64,000 bases of DNA, taken from NCBI GenBank assembly GCA_010015655.1, contig ML976665.1:427909-491908 (forward strand). The letters are read 5' to 3'. The DNA is from Bimuria novae-zelandiae CBS 107.79. Taxonomy: Eukaryota; Ascomycota; Dothideomycetes; Pleosporales; Didymosphaeriaceae. A program made the translations under genes and the position numbers. Within the stretch, counting starts at the first letter, position 1. The number at the start of each line of letters is the position of its first letter. The notes under the pieces are model-generated. The model was given only the letters and a program-made list of their open reading frames with translations. It did no database searches and was not told the DNA's origin. Positions 11,604 to 25,018 of the stretch are shown here, piece after piece.

Positions 11604-14600
11604 CAGTGATGTTCACGGATAGATTGGATATCCATCCATGCAAAATCCACAAAATCCATGGAAATCTAATCCATCCGTTTTAAGCTTATTATGTTCCACT
11701 ATTGGACGCTACAGATGTCGCAAAAGATTATTCTAGCGTTTAGTATTAAGTATATCCATCTTAATAGCTATTTTAGTATTAAGAATCGTTACTTTAGCCA
11801 CGCAGGCGCTCGAAGTAGATAACACATTAACACCCTATTAACGATATAGCAGAAATAGATTAATAAAGTGCCTTAGTATTTTAATATAGGAGAAAAGAGC
11901 ACTATAAAAAACAGCGCGTAAAGTTCTAGTCTAATATCTCCTTATCTATATTATCTAATTTGTCTAAGTCCTCTACAAAGTTGTCACTAATCTTAATTAA
12001 TCCTGCCCTCTCTCATAAAGCCATACACTCGTGATGCCCTATAATATCGTCACTAAGACAATTACGGGGCTTCGTAATGAGGTTACCTACGCCGCTGAAA
12101 GCTCTCTTAGGTCCATCGCTCATAGGCATGGCAGAAAGTACGTTAAGAGCTATCTAAGATACTCTTGGCTAGCGTCGTTGTTGCTTATCCTGTTGCCACC
12201 AAATAAAAGAAGGAACATTAATAGCAAACTAAAAGAGCTTAAGATATTTTACTAACTTATTACTGTCTGCCTATTATTTCTTATTTACCTTTACTTAACC
12301 TTTTCGCGCAAAGGTCTCCCATCTTAAAAGCGCTTAGGCAGTCTCGGAAGAAGATAGGTCTATTTCTTATTAGTTAAGTGTTGTTCTATCCTTGTAATTA
12401 CGGTTATATAGCTCTTCAATCCATCCTTGTGTAATACCTGGCTAAGTTGGATGCTCTATTGCCCATTAAGAACAGATGTAATCCATGCCCCGAGTAGGAT
12501 CTAAGACAATTGCCACCGTGTAGGCCGGAGACTCTGTAAACAAGGTGTAGTACTTCGATGCCGTCTCCCAGCCTTTATAAAGACGCTATTTAAGCTAGAT
12601 ATCTCTATCTGTTCGTGCTTAAAGTTCTTGAGCTTCAAGGTCCGTTAGGAGATTGTCTAGCAAAGTGTATAACTATCTAATATTACTATACTCTTAAGGA
12701 TCGTCGTTGCTATTACTAAGATAACCTTAGAGGCGCAAAGTAAGCTCGTTTAGAGGTTTAAGAAGCTTAAGATTCTCCTTTAAGTACTACCACCTGGCTA
12801 TAGAAAGAGGGAGATCTAGTTAATAGTAGCTAATAGATTAACTTTACTAGCTACCACTTTACTGCTGCGATCTAGTATTATTAAGAAACTATAATTCGTC
12901 TTTATAAAAGTCGTTAAGCACCTCTTTAAGCACTATAGCTCGCTCAATTATTAGGTATATAGAATTCCAGCGGGTGGCGTTACTGAGTATCAACTATAAA
13001 GGTCTTGTGAGGCCATCCAATCGCACCTATTCAGGATAAACTTCCTAAGCAACAATAAACCTGGCGTTTCTTAAGGTGTTTTTCTTAATCTATTTAATAA
13101 TATTGCGAAGCTTTCTAACAGTCCTATAAGCTTTATGTTGCTTAAAAAATGCCACCTCCTCTGCCCAAGTTAGGCCGCCAATATTAGCTCCGAACATTAG
13201 CGCTTTTGCGACAAGGTTAAAGATATGCCCTATACACCTTATACGCTGCTACTTAGGGTTAAAGTTAAGCTAATTTTCCTTAAAAATCTCCCTTAGAGCG
13301 TCTATTACCGTATCGTTAGCTGCGGCGTTGTCAGAGGTAAGATATCTTACGCGGTCTTAAAGCCCCTAGTAGGAGATAACCCCCTATAGCGATGCCGTAA
13401 TATTTCTACTAGTATAGGCATCTTTTATAGCTTTAAGAGCAAGGAGAAGGTTTCGTAGATTACTTTTCTTATTAAGAAACTATGCGATAACACTATTGTA
13501 CGACTTATTGTTACTAGAAGTCTATAAGTCAAAGGCTAGGTAAATCTTCGTGATGGCTCGGTCCAGATGGGCAGCAACCACATCCTTTAAACGTGCGTAC
13601 TCCACGGAGATCCTACGCCTTATTGTATTGCGAGATGGGATTGCGCGAGGCATCTTTATAGCTAAATTAAGATACTAAAACACCTCACGGAGCTCCTCGG
13701 CATCCAGCTTAACGAAGGGGATCCTGCTCATAACAATCTATCTAACTAAAAGTTAATGGAACTTATCGATGTTAAAGGAAGACGCCACAGCATTAATAGT
13801 AGCTAAACCTTCTAGAGAAGATGTATTAAGCGCGAACTAATTTATCTTATCCTGCCCTATAAGGGGCTAATAATTTAGATTAAAAATCTTATATTTCTTA
13901 AGATAGCTAGTAACTAACCTACACCCCTTTCTCACATTAAGGATCTTCGCCTTAAAGCAGTTAATATAGCACAGTTTACATAAGAAGAACTAAGTAAATG
14001 TCTTCTTATCCGTGCTTTTAAGTGGGACGCCGTACTTCTAAATCTATAAGTTAAGCCTCCCTTTAGGATCGTATACCTTAGTGTAAGTGTTAAACGCCTA
14101 GTTATTAGTAAGGTTAACCTAAAAGTAATTAAAGCTTAATATCTTAATCTCGCGGCGTTTCGTGGCATATATAGAGTCTCTAGCTAATACTAATTAAATT
14201 AGGGTAGTATATTACGAAGTTAATTCTAATGCCTCTAATTAAGAATTAAGCTAATTATTAACACTAGTATCTACAGTAACGGGGTTAGCAATAGAGCCAC
14301 AAACATCGTTAATAGACATACTAAGTAACTATAAGTTTATACCGTACGTACTGCTACTCTACTAGCCACTTTAAGTTAATAGAACGAATAGTTGTGGGGA
14401 GCCTTGTAAGTCTAGCACTAACACCACTTCTAGCGTCCGGACACGCTTACGGGTTTACAACAACGCAGAATTTAACTTAATCTATTATTTTACCCCTTTA
14501 ATAAGCGTCTTAATAGCCTCTAAAGCTTCCATAATTATTAGCGTAGGTAGGGAGACACTAGGTGGCTCTAGAGAAGTCCTTGTGCGTTAGTGCCGTAGAC

Positions 14601-14971
14601 GCTCGCCATCTAACTAAAGGCGCATTTTAATAGATAATTAGACAACTAGCAAAGATAAGTCGCGGGATATAAGAAAATACTAAATAAAAGCAGCTTCGAC
14701 CATTTTAGAGCTATTAAACAGGTGTTATGGAAGTTTCGTCGAACTAGGTAAGGTTAAATTTAAATATTGCGATTTTTTGAGTCGCTTGCCTTAACAAGCC
14801 ACAGGAAAACTATTAGACGACAAAACCACTAATTTAATACCTTAATTAGGTCTAGACAACGCCTAATTAGGTATAGAATAATCTACGTGGATGGATTGGA
14901 TTTCCATGGGCTGTTTGGATTGGATGGATATGGATGGATTCGTTAATCCAATCCATCCATGGACATCACTG
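11604..14971 (-). mobile_element. hAT-1: hAT-superfamily DNA transposon inserted in Gyp-B1 RT
   Basis: The element is bounded by terminal inverted repeats beginning CAGTGATGT at both ends and by a perfect 8-bp duplication TTAATTAG (11596-11603, 14972-14979); 8 bp is the hAT hallmark. The subterminal regions are packed with ATCCATCC-type repeats in both directions. The minus strand encodes a degraded hAT transposase. Around 13,660-13,200 I read a stretch containing AFDLWTSSNNKSYN followed by LTSDNAAANDT, which are typical of the family's catalytic core. A Cys-rich stretch near 13,990-13,930 could be the BED-type finger. A few TAG/TAA stops remain, so it is non-autonomous now. Removing it restores Gyp-B1 RT. 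Confidence 0.92.
11950..14720 (-). pseudogene. hAT transposase, RIP-degraded
   Basis: Transposase of hAT-1. The core around 13,660-13,200 is the best preserved part, with long readable runs between isolated TAG/TAA codons. The first visible conserved part reads MPRAIPSRNTIRR, the region preceding the DLW motif. The protein would bind the CAGTGATG termini and cut and paste the element. The C-terminal dimerisation region should lie near 12,250-11,950, but I could not read it confidently. The plus-strand open frame at 12031-12255 is antisense to it and is not considered a gene. Confidence 0.75.
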
Positions 14972-14979
14972 TTAATTAG

Positions 14980-17900
14980 CCCTATTAGTATAACTATATA
15001 CTTAAAAAGCCTGTATCGCGTGCGGAAAGCTATCTTCTATTTATAGCCTTTTATAATTTAAATCCTATAGAATCTATCCTAGATATTAAATTTTGTAAAC
15101 CACTTAGCTCCTTGGAGTAGATCTATAAGCTCCGTTATTAGTAGTAATAGGTAGTAGTTTTTAACTATAATAGCATTTAACTATTTATAATCTATATAGA
15201 GTCGCAGCCTGCTATCTTTTTTTACAAATAAAGAGTATAGGGAAGGCCGCAGGGCTCTAACTAGGTTTCTACTTTTCTAAGTATAGATTTTTCTATATTA
15301 GCTCTTTTAACTCTTTTTTCTATTTATAGGTAAGGGGCCTTAGGCATTCTAGCCGTAGCTTAGCTCCTTCTACTAGTAGTATCTTATAATCCTACTCCTT
15401 ATGTTTAGGCAGGACAGTCTTGTCGTACTTTTTAAATAGGTCTATAAATTCCTTATGTTCTTCCGACAGACCTAGGTCTTTAGGAACCATCTTAGTTTCC
15501 CTAACCTATATATAATGCACCTATCCTAGGTATTACTATAAAATCCTGTCTATCTTGCATAATAACATCTCTTATATTTTAGATAGTTAGTTCCCTTTTC
15601 TTGCCTAAGGTTAAGGGGTTTCCTCTTCGCCTAGGCTTGTCTAAGCCGTCGCTGGCGGGTTCTAGGGAAGAATTATTCGTTTAATCTAGTCTATCTATAG
15701 ATTATATTATTCTAGCTATTTATATCTTACGATAGCTTCGATGTCTCCTATCTTTATAATAGTAAAGACGTGTTGGCTCTCTAGGCCTTCTATATTAACT
15801 TGTACAGGCACCGTTTTAAGGCGAAGCTAACTATTACTATATTTTTATAACTAAGTCCTGTCTATAAGTCTTATTTATAATAGCGTTCTTTTATTACGAT
15901 ATAGCATATTATATTTTTTAACTACTTAAGGGGTAATTAGACACGCGTTTACCCTTAGGTTAATAAGTGCTATAACACGATGTCCATGCACCGTAATATC
16001 CTTAATTAAGCATTTTTTAACTTAGTAAGTGTTAACTTAATAAGCTATAATAATCGCACTATTACTAGTGTGGCTTGTTACCTAGTAATAATCTAGTTTT
16101 TTAAGTTCTTAGAGTTCTTAGACTTGTTTCAGCCCTCCTATAAGGCTTTTACCTCTTAGATCTAACCCTTAAGTTAGGCTAGCTTTAAGACTTCTTTAAC
16201 CCTACGCTACTTATATCGTTATTAATATAGCGTATAGGTCTCTCTAATCCTATTAGATTCGTATACTCCCTAATTCCCGTGTTATAGGCAGTTTAGAGTA
16301 AGGCACTTGTTCTAGGCTAATATATTATACCCTAAGTAGCTATTAGAGGAAGCTACTTCCTCTTGTAGGCTTAGGTACGCGAAGCACTACAGGTTATATT
16401 AGTTTTATTTAATTATTAGGTAGTCCGCGTCTCTTCCTAGCTATATATTCCTTATTATTATACTAGTATCGCGGGGGTCTAGGCCCTAAGGAAACTAGCC
16501 TATCTTAAACTTTTATTGCCTGTGTATTTTGCAGGTAACGTTAAAGTATTAGTGCTAGCTATTCTATTTATAATGCTTAGCTTAATAGGCTAAAAAGTGT
16601 TTATGGTAGTTATTAGGTACGCTATACTAGTCTTTCCTAAGTTTATAGTGTTCTAAGCCTCCTGGAAAGTAAAAGGCTTTAACTCTAGCCTTAGATTGCT
16701 ATTAGCATCCTTTTCGTGTATATTGCCACTACTTAGCATGTGCATGTTGTTCTTGTATCGTAACCTAGCGTAGGTACTACTTTAAGGGTCCTTATAACTT
16801 TTTAGCAAGCTAATAAGCGTCCTACGCATATAGTCCTTAGACAATTACTTTCGCCTTACACTAAGACAAGTAATATAACGTGCTATTATATATCTAGCAG
16901 GTATTATCTACTAATTATTAAAAAATTTAGTATTTATAGAGGGTCTTTTATCCCGCTCCCTATTCTTATATTAGTTTAAGGATCTCCTGCGTAAGATCTA
17001 CTTCCTCCGCTTTTACTAGCGTAAGGGTGGCTATAGCTACTTATAAGAGGTTAGTTATATAGGCCTTAATCTCTTAACCTTCGCAGTTTTTAGTAAAGTA
17101 GCCTTATTTACTATATTAGAGGCAGATCTTGTTCTTAAACCTTCGTTCTCGCTCTTCTTGCGAGATGCTACTCTTACCCTAGTAACTTTTCTTTAGTCTA
17201 TATAGTTATTTGCTATTTTTCTTCTTGTACCATCGGGCTTCGTTGGTTATAATAACATCTCCATCCTAATCTCTTTTGGCGGGTCTAGCGTTGTTTTCTT
17301 TTCTAGAGAGCAGTCGGGTGCCATGCTGTTTCTCTAGCTTTCGCTTATATAGGCGATTGTCTGCTTTAATAGCGTCGTTAATAAGCTCTTCTAGGTTGTC
17401 CGCTTTTCCTTAGTAGACCAGTTCGTCTTTGACTAATTCCTTTAGTCTATTATAGTAGGCGATTATAAGCAGGGCTTCTCCCTATCTATTAAGTTCTACT
17501 ATAATTTATTTAAACTCTAATATATAGAGTACTGTAGATCTTTCCTAATGTAGGCATTAGAGGCGTATTTCTACTTAATATCCTTTATTAATAGTGCTAA
17601 ATATTCTCTTTACGGCCTTATAAAAGGATTCCTAGTCCTTAAAGGCGTCCTTAGTAGCGTCTAAAGTATAATCCTCTAGTTTACTATATTTAAAGAAGTT
17701 ATTAATTATTAGCCTAGCCTATATAGCTACTTTGTCCTGTATATTTATACAGGTAACTAAGATCTTATCTTGTTCTATGTTAAACTTCCCTGGGTTATAG
17801 CGGATAAATAGTTCTATCTAGGTTAGGAATGTTCCTGGATAGCCCTTCCTAGAGTAGGGTTCGGGCTTTAGGACCTTTAGTTAATGTTTTATATTTTCCT

Positions 17901-18057
17901 ATTTACTTATCTTCTTACTTATCTAGTTAATGATTTCCTGTAGCTAGGCTATCTAAGCTACTTATTTAATAACTATTTCTCTTAAAGTCTTTTTCTTAGG
18001 TGCTAAGGCTATAGTAGTCAAACTAGGTCCTACTATTATACTATAGGGTAGTTAAAG
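14980..18057 (-). pseudogene. Gyp-B1 gag, protease and N-terminal RT
   Basis: Continuation of Gyp-B1 beyond the hAT insertion. Near 15,230-15,170 the minus strand gives RLYIDYK followed by LNAI, the N-terminal RT block that should precede the YLDD box. Gag precedes it (about 17,950-16,200), ending with a zinc knuckle near 17,135-17,090 whose Cys, Gly and Asn-Cys framework is still visible while two Gln codons read TAA/TAG. No long open frame survives. The same order is found in Gyp-B2 at 37,260-40,420. Confidence 0.75.
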
Positions 18058-18507
18058 TGTTATAAGGCTCTTACACCTTATTCTAATCTAGATTAGGGCG
18101 GTAAGGTATCGTAGTACTTTATAAATTATATAATAGTATAAGTTAATGCGATACTTAGCGCGAGGCTAGATAATTTAATTTTATAATAAAGTAAGATAAC
18201 TATTAGTCTATATAGGAGAACGTACTCGCACAGAAGATATGTAAGTTAACTATAAAGAGCATAATATAGGAAACTATCCTGTTAAATATATCCTCCTTGT
18301 CCTATAGAATCCCACGATGTCCTATAGCCTGGGACCGTGGGATCCCATGGGATTCCTTGGGACACCACGTGACCCGAGTCACGTGGTCCCACGGTTGTCC
18401 CATGGTCTTGGCATCTGGGACAGCCTGGGACATTACGTAAGCCCGAGGTGGGGCCCGGATGCCGTCATAAGGCTCTCCGTCCCACCGTCGACTTCTGGAC
18501 CGTAACA
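18058..18507 (-). repeat. 5' LTR of Gyp-B1
   Basis: 450 bp, TGTTATAAGG to CGTAACA on the plus strand, followed by the TTAAA duplication. The U3 half (18300-18507) is almost identical to the other LTR, with CACGTG at 18366-18371 and 18380-18385. The R-U5 half (18058-18290) differs by many C-to-T and G-to-A transitions. Both open frames here (18302-18508 minus, 18317-18505 plus) are LTR sequence. Confidence 0.92.
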
Positions 18508-19985
18508 TTAAACCTATGTTTATCTCCCCTAGTAAATTATTCCCTATTTACCGAGTACGCGCAATAGTTATAGGCGTAAATACTACTTTAATTAAGGTGT
18601 AAATCTATAGTCGCGGATCTTACTTTTATAGGCAAATAGTATAAGAAGTACTATTAGAACTAGGTATCTAATACTTTATTTAAAGATTATATCTTATTAT
18701 AAGCTATAAGGCTTATCTTATAAAGCTATACCGTAGTATCCATAATCTTTCATTAGAGTTTAGTAGGCAGATTCACACTCGTACGTATCTTAATTACTTT
18801 TATAATAATGTCTTACCTAGCTTATTCTATACTTTTATTTAATTTGGAAGTATATAGCGGCGTAATTATAATCTGCATTCCCCTATTAGCTACTTATTCT
18901 TTAAATTTTAGTCTATTATACTAAGGAATAATTATTATATCGTTATCTTATAGAATTATTATAATATTTAGCTAGTACTTATTTTTAACGTGCTTAATAA
19001 AGCGCGTAAAGACTCTTATAATTAATTTAAGGATTTTTAAAATAAGTAGATTACTATAAATTTTCCTACTAAAATTATTTTTTAATATAAGGTTCCTTTC
19101 CTCTACTAATTGACCTGTGGGAATATCGAAAAGATCCCATAATATTATAAAGAATAGTCTTAGGGAAAGTTCCTTTAGTCTACGCGAAACTCGTAATGCT
19201 ACGTAAGTACTTATATAATACTTACACGAAATACCAGTAATTTTATTAATTTCAAAATTCTATACGTAGCTTACAAGCGTGCGAAGATCTTTTTAACTAA
19301 AATACTTATCTTTTTAATGCTATATTTATTTATTATTTATTTTAAAAAAAAAATTCTAAGAGCGCTAATTTTTATAGAGCACGATACTAAAGACTTAAAG
19401 ATATAAATTAAGAGACTTATATTTACTAAAGAAGAGGTTATACTTGTAATAACGCTTATTAAGCACTATATTATTTTATAGCGTACCTATGCGCATTATA
19501 TTGTCTAAACCTAAGTACTAAATCCTAGATTTCTATAGGTGAGATTCTGAAACGATGTTCCCATAGAACCCCTCTATAACAGCAATGTCTTTTAGTAGTA
19601 TATCCTTTGTAAGGACCGCGCGCTCCGTGTAAAACGTTCTTAAGAAGTCTATTCCTCGTTCCATTATTAGCTTGAGCTTATATACTATCAGTAACACTCT
19701 TAATAAATGTTAATTTATTAAAATTACTAAGTATAAAAAGCTTATAATTATTAGTAAGGGGTAGTATAGTGCTTCTGTCTATAATCGTGCTATTAAAAAA
19801 AGGATAGTAATTAAAATAAAGTATACTATATACCTTTAGAGTCTTAGTTTTTCCTGTGCAATTATTAGGGTTAAGTTAATAAAAGTTATAATAATCTTAC
19901 GTAAATAATAAGGTAGCATAAGAGTTCCGTAATTACTTATAAAGCTTAAATATCTAAAATCTTACTTATTAATTTTAGCTATAAG
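18508..19985 (-). mobile_element. Cop-1a fragment (middle of gag-pol)
   Basis: The reverse complement matches Cop-1b from about 41,290 to 42,740, including the run that reads ATCCGCGACTATAAATCTACG there. It lies between Gyp-B1 (left) and Cop-2 (right). The flanks join smoothly onto the other Cop-1a pieces when those insertions are removed. It is heavily RIP-mutated, with no readable domain of its own; identification rests on the alignment to Cop-1b. Confidence 0.65.
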
Positions 19986-20161
19986 TATTAGATGTCACGT
20001 CTTAATGGATGTCCTGATGATTCGGGGGTTTGAATTAATGTATTAGGTTGTTCTGCCTGTCTACAGGGTTCCCTCGGCAGGTTCTGTGTGTTCTCGGTTA
20101 ATCCCTAGCCTTTTTCGGGCTACCCCTAATCCTCCAAACTTAATATACTTTTTATCTAACA
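19986..20161 (-). repeat. 3' LTR of Cop-2
   Basis: In sense orientation it starts TGTTAGAT and ends ATCTAATA, the latter presumably from ATCTAACA, giving short inverted ends. It is nearly identical to the other LTR, differing by transitions. Confidence 0.88.
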
Positions 20162-20199
20162 CACCCCCTCAGCTTGGAGCCATTCGAGCCATGGCTAAG

Positions 20200-23100
20200 G
20201 TTATTAGACAAGGGTGAGGTTATTAAGCTAGTCTTAAATCTCCTCTAAAGGTGCTTTATTAGCTACCTTTTAATCCCTTACCTCTACTAGTCCTAGTTGC
20301 TTTAGGAAGTTCTGCCACTAATTTACTAAGAGTGCTTTAGTTAAGCCGTCTGCAATTATCTCTGCGGATTTAGTGTATTCTACCTTTATTATTCCCCTAG
20401 TTACTTCCTGTTAGAGCTAGTAATTATGTATATTAACGTGTTGAAGCTTCGTATGCAGCTTTAAGATCTCTTGCGTTATTAGCTAAATAGTTTGCTAGTT
20501 GTTACATTAAATTATAATAGTAGGGCTAGGTAGCTTAACTTTTAGTTCCTCTATTAATCTTAATATAAAGATGGCTTCCTTTGCGACTTGCACTAGAGTA
20601 AGGAGCTTAGCTTCTATAGTTAACGTAGTAATAGTATCTTGTTTGCTTGCACGCTATGTAATAAGGCCGTTAAATAGCTTAATAGCGTAGCCTTGCGAGC
20701 TCTTACGGTCTAAAGTATTATTCGCAAATAAGGCATTACTTGCTACCTATAAAGATTTGCCTCCTCTAAGTTAAAGTGTCTTCTACTTTGTTTCGTTAAG
20801 GTACAGCAGGGCTTAGTTAGCCGTATAATAATATTCTAGACTAGGATTTAACAAGAATCTTGCTAGCCTTAAGGTTGCGAATGCAATATCCGGTCGGGTA
20901 CTAATAGCTACATATAGGAGTAATCCAATCTTACGTTAGTATTTATTAATCTCTATGAGCGAAGCCAGCCCTTCTCTCGGCTTAAGCTCCCTTATACCTA
21001 TTAGGGTGTCATATCGGATTATTTAGTCATCAACTAGCCAGCTAATTTTGTCACAGTATATAGCCTAGAAGAGTTAAATAAGTCAGTTCTATTAATCTCT
21101 AATTACTTTAATTCTTAGGAACTATAGTAGGTCTTCTCCGCCTATTATTAAGTATTTCTTCCTAAGTTGTTCTACAACTTATTAAGCTTAGCTAGCTTTA
21201 TCTTAGTGGTGCGCAATAATAATGTCGTCTACGTAAAAGAAGATAATAATACTATCCTTAATTATGTAGCATGGCTTATAGGGCACGGTCTAGAAACTAA
21301 ACTTAATAAGCGTAGCTGTAAACTCTTTCTACTAAAGAAGTAGTAAGATTCGCAGTCCATAAAGTGCCTTCTAGACTTTAAGGACAGTACTAGGTTTTTA
21401 ATATCTAGGCGGCATACGCATGTAGACTTCTTAATCTAGTAATACGTGTACAAACGCGTTAGTAACGTTATATTATATAAGTTTAAGGTTATATTTGGCA
21501 GTAATTACTATAAGTAAGCAAAAGAATCTTCTGGCTAATGTTACTGCGTAGGTGTCCTAGGAGGTTATATTGCATTATTAGTCTCCTCTAACTACTAGTC
21601 GCGCTTTGCACTTAATAAACTGGTAATATTTATTAAACTTATACATATACACCTACATGCAGTCTCGGATTTATTAGCCTATTGCCTTTACTATCTTGTA
21701 CGGTACTTCTATCCAGGATTAGGTAATTCTATAACTATCCAGATGCGATTGCTGCGCTTCCCGGAATAATTCTCTTATTAGATATTAGTTAAGATCCGTT
21801 TTATAAGTAGGTGGCGAAGGTAACTATAATTAGTAAATCTTAACGCCCTTCGCTAGTAGTCTTTTTATCTAGGCTTTGTTAATTATATTCCTATTATATT
21901 TTCTAACCCTTCCTGCTTCCGTTCCTGCCATGAAAGCTGCTGCCCAGGGGACTGTCTTAGATAAAGTAATCTTGGGTAGGTTTGTATTTTCCCCTGTTAT
22001 TAGCTATGCTAGCAGAGCTGCAGGTAGTAGAGTTAAAGGTGGTATTAGGTAGTAATCTCTAATCTTCCTTCCTTGATAGTAGCCCGGTGGGTCTACTTCG
22101 TCCTCTATAGGTGATTCGTTTTCTGCGATATCGTCTTTATAGAATAATTCGGTTTCTGGTTGGTGCACCAGTGGTGGTAGCTTAATTATCTTAATATGTG
22201 TAGCTATCTCGGCCAGCGTATTATGCATAACGTTGTTTATTAGATCCTCTATCTTCCTATTAAAGATTATATTTTTATTAAATACGACGTCTCGCGTGCT
22301 AATAACCTTAGCTAGCGTTAGTATCTATATTTAGTAAATATTTAATAACTAGTATCCGATAAGGTATCTAATCCATGCTTTAGGGTCGAGTCGTTATAGT
22401 CTCGATTTTCTATAGTAGGTATTGTCTATTATAGCGAATGCTTTGCATCCGTACGCCTTTAGGTAGGCTAAGTTTAGTTTCTTAATAGACGTAACGATCC
22501 TATTAGCTAGTGATACTCGTGTAAAGAATATCTTGTATAGTGTTTTCTAGTTATTCGTGTAGTTTGGCGTTTAATTATATAAATACACTCTAGCTCTTAT
22601 AATTTCAGGCTAGAGTTTCTATAAAAGGTTTGCGTCCAGACGCATTGCGCGAGATTTTTCTTTGTTTACGCCCCCTAAGCGTTTAGCGCCACCGTTTTAA
22701 GCTTGCGTGTCTAGTGCTAAAGGCTTAATAATTATGCCTAGGCTTTTTAGCCACCGCTTAACTTTGGGTTTGACTGTGGTAATCTTATTATCCGTTTTAA
22801 TAACTTTTAGAGTGATGTCATATTAGTTCTTAAGAAATCCGAAGAAGATTATTAATGTCTTAATAATTAACCTTGCTATTCGGTTATCCGTGAAGTAGAA
22901 GTCCTATTAGAGACTAGAATATTTATCCGTAACAAGTATCTAGCTCTTCTCTTTGTTGAACGATAGTGATTCGTAGGTGTAGAAATTAATAGAAAGCCTT
23001 TCTGCGGGTCCCTATTTATTAATCCTAGGTGCGCGGCTTATCTGCCTTCGCATCTTTGCTCTTCTACATAAGTTACACTCTACTATTATAATTCCCTTAA

Positions 23101-25000
23101 CGCGCACCCCCTTAGCTCGCTGCACTAGGTGCTCGATTACGGCGGGTCCTGGATAACCAAGCCTTTTGTGCTATAGGAGGGCTAATACTCTTTAAGGTCG
23201 TTATTACGTTTAAGAATTATAAGAATGCGTATAGTGCGCTGCATAGTGCACGGGTTAGTGTTCTAATACCTATTATTTATAAATTTTGGTAAGCTCTCTA
23301 ATAGTTATTCCATTTAGTCGCTTTAGGGTAGTAGGCTCTAATTAGGTATCCTACTAGAATCCCTTCTGCCTTAGCACTTAGAAGGAGACTAGGTTACATA
23401 GCATGTCTAGGCATATTACTACGTTATATAGTACTAGTCTTTTAGCTCCCTATTTATATTTTAGGTTTAAGATAACAGTTCCGTATCTCTTTACTTAGAT
23501 TTAAGTATCGCCTGCCTATATAAAGTCGCCTTGTGTAGGTAGCTAATAGTTCTAAATCTAGTTAGGGTCGTTCGTGATGTGGCACGTCGAGCCCGAGTTA
23601 AGGATAAAAAAACGCCGAAGAGGATAGTTAAATTAGTCTATAGTAAAGGTCGTAAAATAGGCGGCTTGCACCTTTAAAATCTATCTTCTATTTAGTTACT
23701 AATTAGTAATCTTTAGAGTTAGGGTATAGGAATTCTTAAAGGATAGAGTCTTAGTTCTAGGTCTACTTTAAGCTCTTAGTAGACTTTAAAAATCGGCATC
23801 GTGCTCTTGTTTCAAAGCAACGTATTTAGCTATTCTTAAGTTTAGCTCCTACTATTCTAGTGCTTTGTCCGGGTAGAGATAGAAGCATTCCCTAATAGGG
23901 TGTCTTAAATTGCAGGCTAGGCACTTAGCGGTTTTATTAGTGCCTACTCTAGCAGGTTTACCACGATTGGCGTCTGCTTTAGCGGAGTTACTACTACCTT
24001 GTTAAGGGTTTAAAGAGCTTAAAGGTGCACGATCATTATCCTTTATAGCTATACGTTAATGTTAGGGTCTACCCTGTTTTGTACCCCGAGAGTTTTCTAT
24101 TTCTATATGTTGGGGATCCCCTTGTATGCTCTAGGCAGCTTGGCTGCTTTTAGTAAGATAAGATAAGTCTTTTATTACGAACGCTGCCTTTTAGCTTCTA
24201 TTTCGCGTTATTAGATAATTTAGCATTATATATTCTTGGAAACGTCCTATTATGTCCTTTCGGTCCATGCCGGGTAGGTCCTTTCTATTTAATTAGAAGG
24301 TTATAGCCTATACTAGAGCTATCTTGTTTACTGCTGACATAAAGTCTACAGCCACAGGATTAAATTATATAGTATCGGACACGTTTAGTGTCTTGGCCTC
24401 TATTACGGCATAATTATATTTAGTAAGCTATGTGTCCTAGTTATTTACTATGCGTAAAGGCTTTAACGAGCTATGGTATCGCTATCGCGCTTACTCTTAT
24501 TTAAACTTAGAGGTAACTCCTACTTTTGCTTTTAGCTTTATAATCTATTTTTTAATAGTAGTATCTAAGAGACAGCAAGTGCGTTGTAGATGCGGTGCTA
24601 CTAATAACTAAATAAACACTATAATCTGCTGCAAACTTGCGACTTTAGTCTTATACTTTATATACTACATCTTGTATTTCTCCATCCGGAGTTTATAGAG
24701 GTCTAAATCCTCTTTGTAGCTCTTTAGTCCAGCGGACGAAAGTTTAGATAGTCTTAATAGTAAGACGCCGTCTAGAAGGGTTGCGGCTAGCGTATAGTCT
24801 ACTATCTTGGGTAGCTCGGGCTTAAATGGCTCCGTGAGTGGGGTAATCGCTGAATTAGGGTTGACTTACGCCTATATATTGTATGCGACGTAGCGGGCTT
24901 ATAGTTAGTTAAGCTAGCTATAGTATTTAGTGTTATCGCGAAGAATAATTATTCCGTTAGTTTAATTTAGGTTTTAGGTTGCCATTTTCGCTCTTGTTAA
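20200..25000 (-). pseudogene. Cop-2 gag-pol polyprotein, RIP-degraded
   Basis: The copia order is gag, protease, integrase, RT, RNase H, read from right to left. The zinc knuckle lies near 23,925-23,880, the integrase in about 23,300-22,300, and RT in about 21,900-20,900 with FYVDDIIIAHH near 21,240. RNase H reaches the polypurine tract. The minus open frame 22004-22228 (74 codons, with PPLVHQPETELFYKDD) is a fragment of the linker between integrase and RT, not a separate gene. Stops are TAG/TAA. This element would have needed only a few repaired codons, so it is probably younger than Cop-1. Confidence 0.8.
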
Positions 25001-25018
25001 GGCAGTGAGACTCTTAAT

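Larger units (their letters stand above)
7725..18507 (-). mobile_element. Gyp-B1: full-length Ty3/gypsy LTR retrotransposon with nested hAT and solo LTR
   Basis: Two 450-bp LTRs (7725-8174 and 18058-18507) are flanked by the perfect duplication TTAAA (7720-7724, 18508-18512). A polypurine tract of G/A runs directly precedes the left LTR in minus sense (8175-8198), fixing the orientation as minus. Gag lies in about 17,950-16,200 and contains a CCHC knuckle near 17,090-17,135 with two Gln codons turned into stops. Reverse transcriptase is split by the hAT element: its N-terminal part is at about 15,500-14,980 and its C-terminal part at about 11,603-11,100. The catalytic box YLDDIL is intact at 11514-11525. 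Integrase follows, then a chromodomain-like stretch near 9,365-9,262. Without the hAT and the solo LTR the element would be close to 7 kb, normal for the superfamily. Confidence 0.9.

Noticed and set aside
18302..18508. Open frames repeated at 7984-8172 and 18302-18508 as a duplicated small gene
   Set aside because: The two places are the paired LTRs of Gyp-B1.
22004..22228. 74-codon minus frame as an independent gene
   Set aside because: It is a surviving stretch of the Cop-2 polyprotein between integrase and RT.
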